A DNA stretch of 64,000 nucleotides. It comes from Taiwanofungus camphoratus. Taxonomy: Eukaryota > Basidiomycota > Agaricomycetes > Polyporales > Taiwanofungaceae. The DNA is taken from NCBI GenBank assembly GCA_003999685.1, contig CP021222.1, forward strand, positions 1,488,001 to 1,552,000, in the 5' to 3' direction. Below are positions 46,530 through 60,107 of this stretch, piece after piece. A program made the translations under genes and the position numbers. The notes beneath the pieces were generated by a model that searched no databases, was not told where the DNA came from, and saw nothing but the letters and a program-made list of their open reading frames with translations. How positions within the stretch are numbered: position 1 is the stretch's first letter; the number at the start of each line of letters is the position of its first letter.

Positions 46530-46715
46530 GTTGTCTGCTCACACTCGGTAGTTTCCGTAAGCCGGCAGGACACCAAGGTGTCGCGTCCACCAGCTTGAAC
46601 CATCCGAGTCCTCCTTTCTTGGGCAGAACGTGCCACCGAAACCTGGCTTCGTCTTTCTGAGTCGGTTTTCAACCGTGTACAGTGTAACTTGTAACTTGCT
46701 TTGTCAGTTTTGAGA

Positions 46716-49700
46716 ATGTCTTGGTGGTCCTCGTGGTTGCCCTCCCTACCGTCTATCGACTTCTCTTTACCATCTGGAATACAAAGGCGCTTCATTTCGT
46801 TTGCCTTGAGACGCTCTTTGGGCCATTTTCTTAAACCAGGACAGCTCGATATACAACAGATTGATTCTCAAATCGGTTCGGGCTACGTGCAAGTCAGGGA
46901 TCTCGAGCTGAACAACGATGTATGTTAAGTCCTGCTTTTGGAAGCTGTCGTGTTGCGACTTGACTTGTAGGCCATCAATTCTATGCTTTTGGGTCTTCCG
47001 ATTCAATTGCATGACGGTTCCGTTGGGAAAGTGACAGCCCGTATTCCTTGGCCCAATCCACTCACGTCTGCTATCGGTGTCTCCCTCGAGTCTCTTCACC
47101 TTACCTTTTGTCTTTCTTCTACTGTCTATAAAGAGTCCTCATCCACTCGTACTGACCTTACAGAATCTGTAGCTTCTGTCGCAGAAACTTTCATTCATGA
47201 AGAACTTTCTCCACGCGAGGAAGCCGTTCTGCGCGAGTCTTTCCACTCCGACACTTTTGAAACCACTCAGCGTCTAGCGGAAAATCTCCCAGGGGGACTT
47301 GATCCTTTTATTTCCGACGAAGAAGTAAACAACAGCGAGATTGATCCTCCGGGTGTATCTATATTTGCCACTCTCCTTGAACGGCTCCTCGCGCGCTTTG
47401 AGTTCGATGCGATCGATACCCGAATAACACTTGTCCATCCGAAGCATGCAAGCTTCACTTTGGTTGTCCCAGAGATTTGCTATGGGACCGAGATGAAAAA
47501 TACATCACAATGCGAGGGCGATGCAACACAGGCTCTTAATGCAGAAGTAGGAAGACCCCACGGTGAAATACGGACGGTGACGATCACTGGTGTCCATGTA
47601 ACAACGTGCTGTCTCAGTCCACTGAGCCCTCAGGTCTTGACTCCTTCGACCTCGGTACCCACTCCACTGCCCCCTTCCTCATTGTCTACACCTACGTCTC
47701 CTCCAGCATCGCCGCTTGCTTCATCCCCTTACTCGGACTCTTCTGATATTGATGATGATGTCCAGATGTTAATGTCCCAATCTATTGCCGTACTTCCTCC
47801 CAGACCGGCGTCTCCTGCAAGCTCGGCAGGGGGCAGCATGTACCAGAGCGCTGTATCTACAACTTCTGCTGTCCAGCATGACTTACTACCTGATTCGTCC
47901 ATCTATCCTGGTAGCCAAACACCTCCGGGGAACGTTCAACTTCGGTGCAGTAACAGTCCTTCTTGGGCACACACGACCCTTGGGTCTCAGTTTCAACGTC
48001 GACCTGAGACCGGGATACATGAGATCGAAGACGAGACAATTATATCCCTCACATCTGAACCTATTGTTATCCGCCTCGCTACACCTCCCCCGACTCGCTC
48101 GAGTTCGACACAGTCACCTGCACTGTCCCCATCCGAGTCTCCCCAGCCGATGCCCCAGAATTCGCTCAAGAGCGTTGACAGAGGACCTCAGCCTCGCACC
48201 AACAACGAGAAATTGAGATTGAGCGTTACTACGGGTGTGTTTGCGTGCGCTTTATATGCCAGACATATACGGACCATTCTCGACGTGGCGGGTGTTTGGA
48301 TTGTAAATTCACCTGCACTCCCTCAGGTTGGAAGTACAGGTACCCGTGAGTCAGGCAGATCAAACAATAATTCGTCTATATTGGATAATTTTGAAGCTGA
48401 TCTCCGTGTCCGGGGAGCAGTGCTACTTCTGCTCCCTGCGTCGAGAAGCATGTCCACTCTTCCCAGTCTTTCTGGGTTCTTCGCGCACCCGCTAGTTCCT
48501 CCAAAACTGACGCGTGGATTTGTCCGCGTGCATTTTGACAACATGTCTGCATCGCTATTGACTTATCCCGCAGTAGACGGTAGACCTACTTCTCCGTCGG
48601 TGCGCAGACGGACGTCGAACGCATCCAGTCCCTCGATACCAGCCACCACATTCACAATGTCACTCACTGAAATATCTGTTTTCGCATTCCTGATGACACC
48701 TGAGCGAACACATCTCGAGTCTCAAGCGGGAACGGCCAATCTGTTCTCCTCTCCTATTTTGATCATGGATCCCCAATTGCCTTTCCAGTACTCCATGCAA
48801 CATGTTTATCCTGATCTCTCAGCTACAGCCTCGCATCATCCGGTGCTCCCCAACTTTGAAGTAGTAGACTGGACGGATCCTATACATCGGAGCCCTAAGG
48901 CAAGACTTTCCCAATGGCGTACCAAGGCCGCGCAACGTCGGCACTCGCATGCCTTCGCTCAAGCGGAATGTTCCTTACCATCCATGCAGCCGAATCCTCC
49001 GCAAAAAGCTTCAGAATTAACTTCTACACAAGGCCCGATCTCTACAAGCTCGGCACATGTGGCTTCTCCATCCCCGCCTGGTAGGCCTGGTATTGGAGGA
49101 CTTTCAGCTTCCCCCGGGAAGTCCGGAGAGCCAGTAAAGCGATCTCACAGCTCGGCGATAGTAGTGAAGGGACAGATGTCATCAGGGACTAGGAATACCG
49201 AAGATGAAGAGCTGGAGGTGGAGGTGAACTTCGAGCCACTACACATATTCGTAGATCTTGGCCTTGCATTGGGTAAAGACAGGCACGGGAGTCAGAATGA
49301 GACGTTGGCGTTCATGGAAGAGGTGATGCCATCCGATGCAGAGATGCTGCACAGGGAGTGCAGAGAGAATATTTCTACCGATGATGTAGGTCAAAGTGGG
49401 AGATACGTGTTGGACGGAGAAGAGGACATAGACACCCCTCCGGGTACTCCGAGGGCGCATCAGACATTCACCATATTGCAGCAAGAGAGGGAAAGAGAGC
49501 GAGAGAGACGAAGATTGGAACGCTTAGTGCTTGAGGATTTAGATCTCGAATTTGACTATCGCCCTAAGGAATCCGAGAAGAAAAGTCAAGCATCACCGCG
49601 GGCACAGTACCGGCGTAAGGCAGGTTATATCGCTGCTCTAGCTCGAGTTCCGTTATCAAGTTGCTGACAGTCGATTTTGTCTATCAGAAGCACGCAAATT

Positions 49701-52700
49701 CCAAGCAGGATAGAATGCCGATGATAACGGTGAAACTGCCAATGGTTCGTTTGCAGGTCCGAGACCAGTCTCCGTCTTCTCTTGTCCCTCGCTCTAGCGC
49801 GGTGGTCCTTGATGTCCATGATCTACAATTATCTCTTGGTGGATCCCTGGGTCAAGATAGGCAGCCAGCAACTAGGTTTAGTGCTGCGGATACTCCAGAC
49901 AATGGAAATCCATATATTATAGACAACATCGGAGAACGCAGAGACACACCATTTTTTTCTGCTGATTGTCGCCAAGTCGTAATTGCTTACGCTTCGCCTG
50001 GAGCGGGGAAGGCTATTTCGTTTCTATCTCTGGGCCCCGTGTCTACTGATCAGATAACCAGGGACGACATACAATTTGGAGCAGGGACGTCGCTTGACTT
50101 AGGTGAAACGGCCGCGCCAGCACGACCTCACATACGCCTTATTCGGCCTGCTTCTTTCAGCATGAGCACTCTCGCAGTTACAGTGAACATACCTTCCATT
50201 TATGTGGAAATCTCGAAAGTCACCCTTGACGGCCTTCAACTGTGGGCAGACCATCTCACTCAGACAGTAGACTCGGCTTTCAATCAATCTGTATCCTGGG
50301 AATATGAGACTGAGCAACTACCCAGCAAAAATGCCAGTTTGATTGGAAGTCGTTTTTTTGCCAAGACCAGAAGAACGGGTAGCCAGGCGAGCGGAACCGA
50401 GAGCGGGACCGGGAGCGTAATCATCGATAAGCACCAAGGTCCTGGTAGTGAGACAGTTGTCAAGGTTTGTATATCCGAAGGTAAGGTGTCCTCGCACGTC
50501 CTGTCTACAACTCATCCAGTGACATCGGAATAGCTGTAGTGAGACTCCTACTTCCCCGCCCCTCAGAAGGCACGACGGCTTCCAGGCCATTTGACATCCT
50601 AGCTGCGGACGTTGATATACTTATCGAGCTGAAACCCGAGGGACGGGTCCGTTTTTTTCTTCCATTGTCGAGCCGGCCAACACTGATTTGTTGATTTGAG
50701 CAGGACGAGACAGTACTTACACTCAGTGTTCTGGATTTGACGGTTAATGAGATTAACAAGTCGGGTTCAACGACGTCCATCTTGTGTCTGACGACACCAC
50801 ATAATCTGGTATGTCACGCCGAACTTGTTTGATCAAAATCTGAAGAGAAGGTGAACCTTGGCAGGTATCGACATCTCGGTCTGCGTTGAAGTTTCGTTTT
50901 ACTTCCCTTGTCGTGCCTGAGACTACGTCAAAAGAAAGCAGGGTGAAGCTTACTTTGTACGGTGTCACGTACAACATGTATCCAGACTTCGAGTGGGCCT
51001 CTGATCTGGGTCGATTTGCGAAGGCACCACCAGGTGTATGTATCGTATACACGCAGTCTGCATATTGTGTTCGGCCATAATTGACATCTGTATACAGGCT
51101 TTTGAGTCTGTCGTTCCATCCGAAAGGACACGTATCTCTGTAACAATTCTGAACAGCTCCGTCCGTGCCTCGGCTCCGAACTATTCTGGTGCTCTCGTAC
51201 CGTACATTGGAGAACTCAGCTTTTCCACCATTATCGTTGGCAGCTCACCTGAGATATCATTCCATCTCCACTTATCAGCCCTCTCACTGCTACTCGCTGA
51301 TGACATCTCTGCGGACGTAGAAGAATCGGAGCAAACCAGGGCTGTCCATCCAGGGCCAGATCCACCGGGTGTTTCGTTTTGGCAGGTTTGTCCTAAAACA
51401 ATCTAAAATATGCGAAATTGATTTTTTCCAGAGAGCAGGCTATGCTCTACTCGCAGAAGTCGTTGATTTTGACACGAAGTTCAGCTGGATTGATAGCTCA
51501 ACTCTTGCTGACACTAGAGTAAGGCAATCATATCTTGTACAACTTTATCCATACTCAGATGACTTCAAGGTGACTATCAGTCAAGGGGACATTCGACTGC
51601 ACCTTTGCGCAGACACAACGACTGCATTGACTGCATTCGTGGCTGATTTGAGTACAGTATTTAGTTCTCCTTCACACTCGCAGTAAGCCTTCCCACAGAG
51701 GGACTCAGCCATCTTGACAATTCATTGATCATTAGGCCCACGCCTCGTAGAAGAAGAAGCGAACCAGCCCGCCTATCTGAGGCATCACACTCTTCACAGG
51801 GCCTCTTATGTGCGTGACCTCTCACTCCGGCTGATGCATACTGAAGTGTAGCTGGTAGCTTCCTTAGATGAGCACGCTTTCCGACAATTGCCAGAAGTCG
51901 GTGCAGCCCCCGATATGATCAATGACGACCTTCCTACTAATGTAGACTATCTTGACGAATCGTTCGGCACCGCTGCAGGTCTTCGAGAGCTCAGCGATGA
52001 CGAATTCGACGAGTTTGGCTTCGATAGTTCCGAAGCGGCTCAGGTTGGCAGGTCTGATCATCAAGGTGTCGTCTCAAGCTTTGGGGGAGAAACCATCAGA
52101 ATGCTCCGTCCCGAAGGCATACGAATGGTTCCTAACTATTATGACACCCTACTTCCTGAACCAACTGGTGGTCTGTCAAAGTGAGTCGTATGCGAAATCT
52201 GTTGCGTAAAATACCAACTGAACATGATATAGTTGTGGAGACACGGTCACCCGGATAAGGGTTCATAACTGTCAAGTCACCCTATTCCTTTACGATGGAT
52301 ACGATTGGGTGAGGACTCGGAGGATCATCGAGGAGGAAAAAAAGGAGATAAGGCGAAGACTAGTAAAAATCAGACAGCTCGTGGCAAGTGGGCAAACCCC
52401 TGATCCCAGCGTTGAAGAAACGAGCACTCTTCTGTTCAATTCCGTTTACATCGGCCTGGAGCATAACATCGATGAGTTGGAGCCCGGGGCTCTGATAGCA
52501 GCCATTGACGAAGAATTGAACGAGGATCTGGAGGGCGCTAGTCAAAGCTCGTGGCAGTCCTTGAAGCCACAATCAACAAGCTCACCTGGGAAGACTGGGA
52601 AATATGTCCGAGGTGCTCGTCGAAAACCTCTGAGTCGTTCCAAGAACCCGAACATTGAGTTCCGATTGTTAAGTTTGGATGCCGAAGTTGACAGATATAA

Positions 52701-54118
52701 TTCGGATGCGCCTCTCATATCCAGAACCTTGATCACTGTCAAGGATGTGGAGATCCTAGACCATATCAAGACTTCCACATGGAAGAAATTTCTAACGGTC
52801 CTTCGTGAGGATTCGCGAGGTAATGTGCGCGAGACTGGGTCCAACATGGTCCGAGTAGAACTTCGCACCGTCCACCCCTTTCCAAAGCATCCATCAGAAG
52901 AGGCACGACTACGTGTAGGTCCTTCATAAGAATATGAAATACCTACAGCTCAAATATTTGGACTAGGCTAAAATACTGCCATTGCGATTGCATGTCGATC
53001 AAGACGCGCTTGATTTTCTGAAGAACTTTTTCAGTTTCAAAGATCCCGATAGCGTCTCGGTACAGAACTCAAAGCGTTCTGATGAAATCTACTTTCGTAA
53101 GCTGACCCATTCAAATGGTAGCGTCAATCTCAACCCAGTCCTTGCTAGAACAAGCAGAGATCTTCCCTATTGACCTCAAACTAGACTATAAACCTCGTCG
53201 TGTCGACTACAGAGCTTTACGTGATGGTAGGACTATCGAGCTGATGAATTTCTTCCACTTCGACGGTGCCGAGATGACACTTCGTCACGTAACCCTAACT
53301 GGCGTACGTCGTTGAATCCAGTTTGATGCGTATATGTTTACGATACTGCTCAGATCACTGGATGGCCAAGATTATTCGATCTCTTGAACGATATTTGGAC
53401 TCCAGACGTGAAAGCTACCCAACTTGTGGACGTCGTATCTGGTGTTTCACCCATTCGATCAGTCGTTAACGTTGGTTCCGGGGTAGCAGATCTAGTGCTG
53501 CTTCCGATAGCACAGTACAAGAAAGATGGAAGAGTAGTTCGGGGCTTGCAGAAGGGTACGACGGCCTTTGTAAAATCAACAGCCATGGAAGCGATCAAAT
53601 TGGGTGCCCGATTAGCGACTGGCACCCAAGTCATCCTCGAGCAAGCAGAGAACGTCATTGGAGGTCAATTTCGAGACTCAATTACGGCGGAAGCGATCCA
53701 GCCGTCACCCTTCGCCGCTGAGCTGGGCGAGCAATTGGAAAACGAAGATGTTGGCGACTCAATTAGTAGATATGCCGATCAGCCCATGAATGTCAAAGAG
53801 GGCGTTCAGTCGGCATATAGGAGTCTGAAGAAGAATCTCAACTCCGCCGCACAAACGATACTGGCCGTACCGATGGAGGTATACGAACCTTCAGGAAACG
53901 AGGTCAGTTGTTTGCTCGTCGATCAAGATGTTGACTAACCACCATTGACGACATATGTGTAGGGTCCAATGCGTGCTGTGGTACGTGCAGTGCCGATTGC
54001 AGTGCTGAAACCCATGATCGGCGCCAGCGAAGCCGTCAGTAAGACTTTATTGGGTCTTCACAACTCTTTAGACCCTAACATTCGGCATGAAAACGAGGCG
54101 AAGTATAAACAACGCTAA
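46716..54118 (+). CDS. ATG2: Autophagy-related protein 2 (ATG2), lipid-transfer protein
   Basis: Rod-shaped bridge protein that moves phospholipids from the ER to the growing phagophore, acting with Atg9 and Atg18. Exon 1 (46716-46919) encodes [20 protein letters not shown] ... [20 protein letters not shown], the chorein N-terminal domain, spliced to [20 protein letters not shown]. The large second exon (to about 49667) holds a Ser/Pro-rich disordered section and conserved blocks. Further exons carry the ATG2 middle and CAD regions ([40 protein letters not shown]). The C-terminus is diagnostic: [40 protein letters not shown] and [20 protein letters not shown], stop TAA 54116-54118. Roughly 2,100 residues, as in other filamentous fungi. 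The LINE lies 186 bp upstream of the ATG, so its promoter may include transposon sequence. Confidence 0.93.
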
Positions 54119-54283
54119 CGTGGTAGATGAGCAGTCGCAACTTATTTTTCCCTAGTATTTGTACTAGTAATGATACACATTACCACATATTATATATAGC
54201 ATGGCCACAGTCAAGGTACAGGTAAATTTGAGATATCATGGTGAAGACATACGGTATAATTCGAGTAAATCTAGAAAGCAGGG

Positions 54284-55066
54284 TCAATCAATCTCCATTC
54301 CCATTGAGCGACCCTCGCCTGGGACCAGCGCACTCCTCGTTTTCGCCGATACTTTGATCGTCTCCCGCACTTTTTCTGTCTCCTGTAACTCCAATGAGAC
54401 AGGTGCCACCAATTTGACAGACGTCTTGGCCTTTCTTTTCCGACTTGTCCGCAATTTTTCTCTGCTCGCGGCCATCCTATGAAAATACTGTATGTGAGCT
54501 ATACCCTGGCTTCATGAAAAAAGCATGAACCTGTTCTTCCAGAACGTATGCTCTCTCCGCTTCTTAATGTCCGCTATACGCTTCATGGCCTTAACGGTGG
54601 TTTGCACCAGTTCGCGGTCGTACCGCACAGGAACGTTCCTCCGCTTCTCGAACTCGATGGTCGAATCCTGAACGGTAGTGAGTCGCAGCACTTCACTGAA
54701 TTACCACCGAGCTCACAATTGTCATTTCCTTTCCAGCAGCCTTACGAAATGCCTTTGTCCATCGTACTTTCCTAGGATTGCGCTTCATCCTGAGCAGCAT
54801 GTTAGTTTATCTGGAGTTGCCAGGAGAGTTGTAGAAATTACACACTTGAAGTTTTTATGACACCTTTGAATGAAATCAGACACAGCTGAGTTACACCTGC
54901 TCAGATTACTCACTTTGAGGTACAAAACCGAAACACCTTCGCATCATTCCTGACAAAAGCACTTCCTGTGTCCTAATCAGATCAGGAGGGCATAACCATC
55001 TACAGCTGGCGCACCATGTCCAGGGTATACACTTTTTGAGCAGAAATAGCACTTTTCAATACGCAT
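54284..55066 (-). CDS. RLP24: Ribosome biogenesis protein RLP24 (L24-like)
   Basis: Pre-60S assembly factor that holds the place of ribosomal protein L24 and recruits the AAA-ATPase Drg1 in the nucleolus and cytoplasm. ATG at 55066 gives [18 protein letters not shown]. After an intron comes [17 protein letters not shown], then [66 protein letters not shown], and a basic C-terminal exon (54284-54475) with [19 protein letters not shown]. The zinc ribbon Cys pairs (CYFC and C..KC) are intact. About six exons, roughly 200 residues. The C-terminal extension typical of RLP24 separates it from true L24. Confidence 0.92.
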
Positions 55067-56079
55067 GGCGATAGGAGTAATGAGGCCTCGAGAAAATGTC
55101 ACGGACTCACTATTGTCGTTTTCACCAAATCTGTCGCGCGGCCAAATATGCGTAAATTTCCGCCTCGGCCACATCTGCAGACTGCAGTACCTTCGACTTT
55201 GAATTGCAATGTCTCTCGAACGCCTCAATGTATTCATGCTCTGTTGACACGGTGCCTACAATGTTACTATCTAGGTCATAGTCAGCTCTCTGTGTGTGCT
55301 CCCAAGTGCGAGATAGATGACAGGGCATCATGCAGTTTTTGTGATGTGAAAGCTTGGGATATATGTATACTTTGGACAAGAGTTTTGCCATTTCCTTCTT
55401 ATGTTTTGTACATATGTATTGTATTTCACCATAGCAGACTGTTTTTAGAACATACACAATACAAAAAATTTGTAGGTCAGTTGCCATGAACTAGAAACTT
55501 GTCTGCTCAATGCTATGAAACAACATGAACTGCTTCATGACCCTCTTGAGTGTTTTGTAGTGTCTGAGTAGTGTGAACAGTGATCAGAGTTCTTTGAAGG
55601 GTGTACTACACTACCAATCTAATAAATATTTGTAAAATATTTGAGCCTGCATATCTGAGTTGTGATTAGCCATGTGCTCTTAAGATGACTATCTAAAATA
55701 GAAGTTAGCAATGTAACTGTTAACTAACTACTCAACTTTTTAGTGCCTTTTCAAGGGGTCTGTCAATGATCCAGCCTTTCCACTAGCAGTTAATGACAAC
55801 TGATGGATTTACAATGTGCAGCTGATACAATTTCTTTTCTCTCATATCTTATCAGTCGGACCTTGGATTGGTCCTGTGACCTTTCACTTATCGGACAGGT
55901 CTAGAGTTAGCCCAGCTTCTTCACGCAGTCCATTGACTCATGGCTGCTTACTGTACAGTGATAGGTCTGATACTCTGCATCCCAAAAGCATCCATTTTTG
56001 ATTTTATATGCACTTCTAGGCTACTCTACAGATCATCAGGACAAAAACCAACTGTTCATGCATTGTAACACCACCTGAG
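55067..56079. other. AT-rich gap between RLP24 and the Ty3 element
   Basis: About 1 kb, visibly AT-richer than the flanking genes. A minus-strand open frame (55122-55487) contains one protein-like stretch (EHEYIEAFERHCNSKSK) but no family is recognised and its N-terminal part is low quality. Probably old repeat sequence plus the RLP24 promoter. The last bases CTGAG (56075-56079) would be the left part of the Ty3 target duplication, which cannot be checked because the element runs off the window. Confidence 0.45.
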
Positions 56080-56652
56080 TGTTACAAGGCGGTAATGGTG
56101 CGAACATACATTTTCATTTCTCTGCGCTATATCGGACTAGCGGGTCGTGTACACTTACAATTATCACCATTATTCCTGATGGGCTGACCGTCACCCACTT
56201 AGTTATAGACTGTTTCTCAGAAGGGACCACTTGGGCCTCTGACTTATGGACGCTTAGGTGCTGGTACCTGTGGGAGTGAGGGCTGGCTTGCCCTAAACCC
56301 ACCATAGTACTTAAGGGGTTGGCTCACTGCGAAGCACCCCAATCTTGTCCTCCTTAGTTACACCGTGTGCTTTGGTGCCATTGTTACCATTTGTACTTTG
56401 TGACTGGGCTTAGGCCCCTATACCTTCGTCTATTCAACGGGTCGCCTTAAGACCATCTATATCCTTGTGACTACACTAGGACTTAGGCTGTGACTTAGCC
56501 CGCAACTCTCTTGAGACCATTGGGCTAGCGGTTGAAGACTTAGACGTGTACTCATCGTCAGCCGGACTGACTCCTTGTCTGCACTTCACGCCTGACTACC
56601 CAACAACTCCCCATCACGGTAGTCACCTACGGGTGTAGACTCCCCCGTAACA
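56080..56652 (+). repeat. 5' LTR of the Ty3/gypsy element
   Basis: 573 bp, begins TGTTACAAGG and ends CCCCCGTAACA, with 6-bp terminal inverted repeats TGTTAC/GTAACA. Its first 149 bases recur at 63852-64000. The sequence directly after it (TTAGGACAAGATTCC) would be the primer-binding region; I could not match it to a tRNA. Confidence 0.9.
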
Positions 56653-58334
56653 TTAGGACAAGATTCCCTACAAACTCTATCTCAGGATAGCGAATTAGAA
56701 CGCGAACAAGCGGAAGAAACCGAACCCTCACCAACGTCCTCATAGAAAGGATTGGGTAAGACCAGTGTCTCTATTGGAAAGGACTGGTAGGAGGATCACT
56801 TGACTACAAGTGCGTACCATCAGTGTTGAGTTAAAGGATAGGAAACACCGGAAAGATGGAGAAGTTCCTGGTGATAGTCCGGAGAGCTATCACCTGGCGA
56901 AGAAAATTGAAGGAAGGAAGGGAGGAAGACCACATACCCCAACCAGAAACAACAGAAGAAGCAGCCCTAGGGATCCCCTGGGATGGACTGCTTACCCCAA
57001 GCGACAACGACCTTAGACTTTCTCAGCCCTCCACTGAAGTCCTTGAACAGGGGCAGAGAGGCACAGGCTCCAGGCGAGGACACCGACACAACCACCCCAA
57101 TACAGCTCTGACACCTCATCACTGGAAGAAGAAGAGCTGCTACCGGTGCAGGAAGCCAGGACACTTGGTCAAGGCATGCTCGGAGCCCAGGAAAATCAGA
57201 AAGGAAGGACACAGAGATGTGGCCCTAGGGGAAGCTGACGATGAAAACGATAATCCACACAAAAGCGAACCCAGACTTTCACAACCTTCCAATGATGCCG
57301 GGAGAGACAGGGAACTGGAACTGCACCAATCGTCAAACTCAGATGACTTCGCCTTGGAGGAAACCCAGCCATATCCGGTCCCACCAGCAGACTACTGGAG
57401 CAGTGAAGAAATGGAGGAATCATTAGGAACGTCCACAGTAGAGTCCATTGAACAGAAACAATTCCCTCATTTTAAACACTTCACTGATGCCTCAGGAGGA
57501 GAATCAATGACTGAAGGCACAGGGAAACCTGCGCAAAGAAACTTGGACAGGCCAAAGACCAGTAAGGACCCGACCATCTCAATGGGGGCCACAGTCACAG
57601 GATATCGAAAAGGAACCACTCTGTATGTAGAAGGTTATGTCATCGCCGGGAAAAGGGCCATCGCTGTGAGACCACTAATCGATAGTGGGGCCAATGCCAA
57701 CCTCATACACCCTGACCTTGTGGAACGGTGGAGACTGCCCACACGACCGCTACCTCAGAAGGTACAAAGTACGACCATTGATGGGACCCCCAACAGGGGT
57801 GGACCGATTACCCATCGGGTTGAAGAGAGCATACGGCTTGAAGGGTATGACATACCCACAAACTTCTATGTATCGGACATCAGGGACCTCGAAGTAGTGC
57901 TGGGCAACCCTTGATTGATTCAAGTCAACCCGCAGATCAATTGGCCGAAAGGGACCCTCACGGTTGACCCAGACAGGATTAAGGAATGGCAGGGGTACTA
58001 TGCTTGGATCATGGACCAGCCTACCACGGATGGCATCCCATTGTGCCGAGCCTCTGCACACAAGGATGATGACGAGCTAGAAACCATCCTATGTGCTTAT
58101 ACAAGGGGAGAAGGGGTCTTAGGCATGTTCAACGATCAACCGGAACCCCTATTTGATGAAATGGGCCTGCTGCAGCCACCCAAGAAGTCTCAACCATCGT
58201 TAGATTGGAACAGCCATGTAAAGGGCTCAAGACGGTTCATAGCCACCGCCAGGCAGACAAGCGCACCACTGACACCCCCTGAGGAGGGGCCACAGATTGA
58301 AGACCTGGTGCCTGAGTACTTACTCGACTACCGG
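56653..58334 (+). pseudogene. gag zinc knuckle and aspartic protease (capsid missing)
   Basis: An open frame from ATG 56856 carries a CCHC zinc knuckle (CYRCRKPGHLVKAC, about 57135-57180), a Ser/Glu-rich linker, and a retropepsin: KRAIAVRPLIDSGANANLIH (active-site Asp in DSG, about 57680) to DIRDLEVVLGNP. TGA at 57912-57914 interrupts the frame where Trp is usual, and the frame then continues LIQVNPQINWPKGTLTV to LVPEYLLDYR at 58334. Only about 480 bp separate the LTR from the knuckle, and no capsid-like domain is present, so an internal deletion has removed most of gag. Confidence 0.85.
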
Positions 58335-60107
58335 TGATGAGTCCCGTAGCCTCCTGGGCCCCGAATCGCGATTTTAGGAGCTTTCTGATCCCCCAACCAA
58401 CCACTCTAAGACTCTCCTACAGCCTACGACAGGAGGGATAGGTCCCTATAATATTCCTAACGCCCCCTCTCCTTCCTAAACCCTCCTAACACCCTACGAA
58501 GTCTTGCGAAGTCACACGAGGTGCTACGAGATTTCGAATGCTAGACGCGAAGTCCCTAACTCCTGCTAAGTCCACTATCGGACACTGCCGGCCCTCCCAT
58601 ACTGTTCCATTGGATCTAGGTCCTATCTACTACGTCACTCATCCCGGGCTTAGCTAAGAAGTCTTAGCTAAGTCTCTTCTAGCTCTTGTGATTGCAGTTA
58701 CCTCCGATAGGCTCCAAAACGGTCTGAAGTTCCGGAAGTTGGACTTAGGAAGCCTTGTGCACCCCCATGGGTCTCGATCCTATGCCATAAGGTCATCCTA
58801 GGGCGTACCCATATGGCCCTCCATCCAGTTAGGACACCTCCTGCCCCGATTAGGCCAAGTCCCGCTGCTAAGAACTTCGTGCGCTCTTAGCCCGCTAAGA
58901 TAGGTGATCACGGCGCATGGCTGCTCTCGGATAGTCATCCCGCCCTCGTGAATGAAGTTTGTCACCTTTCTACCGTTCGTAGTTCCCCTGTTTCAGTTCC
59001 TAAATAGTTCCTATCCCCCTCGTGTTCACTTCGGAGTCCATGCGTTTTAGTACACATTTCGGACTCGTAAGGATCACTTCGCGCAAGATTAGTTCACCTC
59101 ACGCTCCCCTATTTAGTCAGAGGTAGTTTACTATGTACGAGAGAGACCCCTCAGTGTACGCTTCTCTCTTTGGAATACCAGTTCCCCTGTAGCTCCGATC
59201 TCAGGAAAGCGCCGCGAGTACAATCTTAGGAACGGTCCTAAGGTCCCTAAGTCTCCACCCCAGCTCCGTTTCAGTACCTTTGAACTACGTCTACGCTCGT
59301 GATATATCTACGAACTATGTCTACGCTTCCCGAACTACGCACTACGATCTACGAAGTCGCCGTGACTTCGTGCCCTTCAGCACCTCTTATAGCACCTATC
59401 CGGTGGGCCTCCGCCTTAGTTATACCCTTAGGCTCACGTTGCGTCATCCCTACGTCCTACGAATAACCCTACGACTCCCCCATAGCCTTCATTACAGGCT
59501 ATAGTACATCTCTCTACGCCCTCGAACTCTCCGACCCACACCTCGGCGTCATCAGACACTTCAGAGCTTCCAGCAACCTCGTTCCCTCATTCCTATTCCA
59601 AGTATTAGCTCTCCGAACCATCCGACCTCTCCTACAAGTCTCCTACGCCAGCCAAACCTCGCCCACATCGCTCTAACAAACCTCTAAGCCTTACACCCTT
59701 TAGCTAACTCTAGCTAAAAGGACTTCGCAGCAGTCTCGTACCCTCTGCCGCTTAGTAGAAATTATAGTCCATTGGCTTATTGCCCCCTAACTCTATACAG
59801 CCTACGAAGTCAGCTCGTGCGATTTAGCTAAAAACTTCGAAGGACTTCGCAGAATCTCGAAGGACTTCGCGTACTTCGGAGGGCCTCGCAAGGCCTTAGG
59901 GATAGTATAGCACTTAGGAACAAGATCCTGTTGTGCAGGACCCTTGACCCCTTACTCCCCCACTTACAAAACAAGACATACAGGTTTCCCGGTATCATAC
60001 AGGTTGTAGCTCCTACCCTCACACCCTCACACCCTCACAGTTATCACACTACCCCCAGCCACGTTGCGGAGCACTCCCTAGGTACCAGGGTCCCCTAGGT
60101 CGTATCA
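58335..60107. mobile_element. 1,773-bp non-coding LTR-like element, copy B (inside Ty3 pol), 4-bp target duplication
   Basis: Same ends as copy A (TGATGAGTCCC ... GTCGTATCA). It is flanked by CCGG on both sides (58331-58334; 60108-60111). Removing the element and one CCGG restores the pol frame across LLDYR|DRFEK, so this is a clean, simple insertion. Non-coding, with the same repeated words as copy A. Contains about 165 bp more than copy A, mainly near 59537-59634 and 59731-59806. The 4-bp duplication with TG...CA ends argues for integrase-mediated insertion, i.e. a solo LTR. Confidence 0.88.

Noticed and set aside
55122-55487. 121-codon minus-strand ORF upstream of RLP24
   Set aside because: AT-rich, no family match, only a short protein-like stretch; it could be an old transposon remnant but cannot be supported.
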